Below, piece by piece: positions 63,933 to 64,000 of a stretch of DNA of 64,000 bases (positions are counted from its first letter, which is position 1; each line of letters opens with the position of its first letter). This DNA comes from Anaerobacillus alkalidiazotrophicus (GTDB lineage Bacteria; Bacillota; Bacilli; Bacillales_H; Anaerobacillaceae): the NCBI RefSeq assembly GCF_001866055.1, contig NZ_MLQS01000001.1, positions 215,344 through 279,343 of the forward strand, read 5' to 3'. The translations under genes were made by a program, and so were the position numbers. The notes under the pieces are model-generated. The model had not been told where the DNA came from and did no database searches. It was given only the letters and a program-made list of their open reading frames with translations.

Positions 63933-64000
63933 TATATTCCCTCCAAATTAAATTAGATGCTTTTAAATTCACTAAAAATGTTGTAATTAATGAATTTCAT

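Overview
The window is a chromosomal stretch of a low-GC, endospore-forming member of the Bacillaceae. Several things point to this: a GerK-type germinant receptor operon, an alpha/beta-type small acid-soluble spore protein with a good sigma-G promoter, SpoVR, two Spo0E-like phosphatases, YheC/YheD-type spore proteins, strong AGGAGG ribosome binding sites, frequent TTG/GTG starts, perfect CcpA cre sites, and gene content close to Bacillus subtilis (msmX, hemAT, treP-treA-treR, glpP/F/K/D, nupNOPQ, yhcX, pgcA). A large oxygen-sensitive-type dehydratase activase pair suggests an anaerobic or facultative lifestyle, for example the Anaerobacillus/alkaliphile side of the family; that placement is inference.

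Layout. 1-6 kb: a 5'-truncated YheC/YheD-like gene overlapping a second one, a small acidic protein embedded among repeat-B elements, yxkF-msmX, a zinc-ribbon protein and a SASP. 6-16 kb: hemAT, a short-chain dehydrogenase, a PerR-box-controlled dps, a fatty acid desaturase, a DDAH-like hydrolase, a cold shock protein, two DUF421/YetF membrane proteins flanking rluF and a decayed ABC ATPase. 16-20.3 kb: gerKA-gerKC-gerKB with a convergent two-helix GerD-subunit-like gene. 20.4-24.6 kb: the trehalose operon with two TreR operators and a perfect cre. 24.6-30.4 kb: a universal stress protein and SulP transporter, a Spo0E-like ORF, a LysM-NlpC/P60 cell wall hydrolase and spoVR. 30.5-35.7 kb: the two-gene dehydratase/activase system. 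35.9-36.8 kb: a five-tRNA operon (Ser-Asp-Phe-Leu-Arg). 36.9-39 kb: Spo0E-like and pgcA. 39-40.3 kb: a decayed, repeat-rich gap. 40.4-45.6 kb: glycerol genes with two GlpP-type leader terminators. 45.6-49.1 kb: a YtkA/FixH-like protein, yhcX, cheX and a DUF2225 protein. 49.1-49.8 kb: repeat cluster. 49.8-54.5 kb: nupNOPQ. 54.9-64 kb: glgP, yneR-like, small hypothetical proteins, a methyltransferase, an inositol monophosphatase-like gene, DUF3189, a YqeG-like phosphatase, an HD-GYP protein and cheY.

How it works together. Carbon-source operons (tre, glp, msmX) carry specific control (TreR, GlpP) plus candidate CcpA sites. Chemotaxis parts (HemAT, CheX, CheY) are scattered rather than in one operon. 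Three families of structured intergenic repeats (A, B, C) fill the gaps and look like mobile or RNA elements. The most unusual coding block is the 1162-residue double-activase protein paired with a 539-residue cysteine-containing dehydratase-like protein, whose substrate is unknown.
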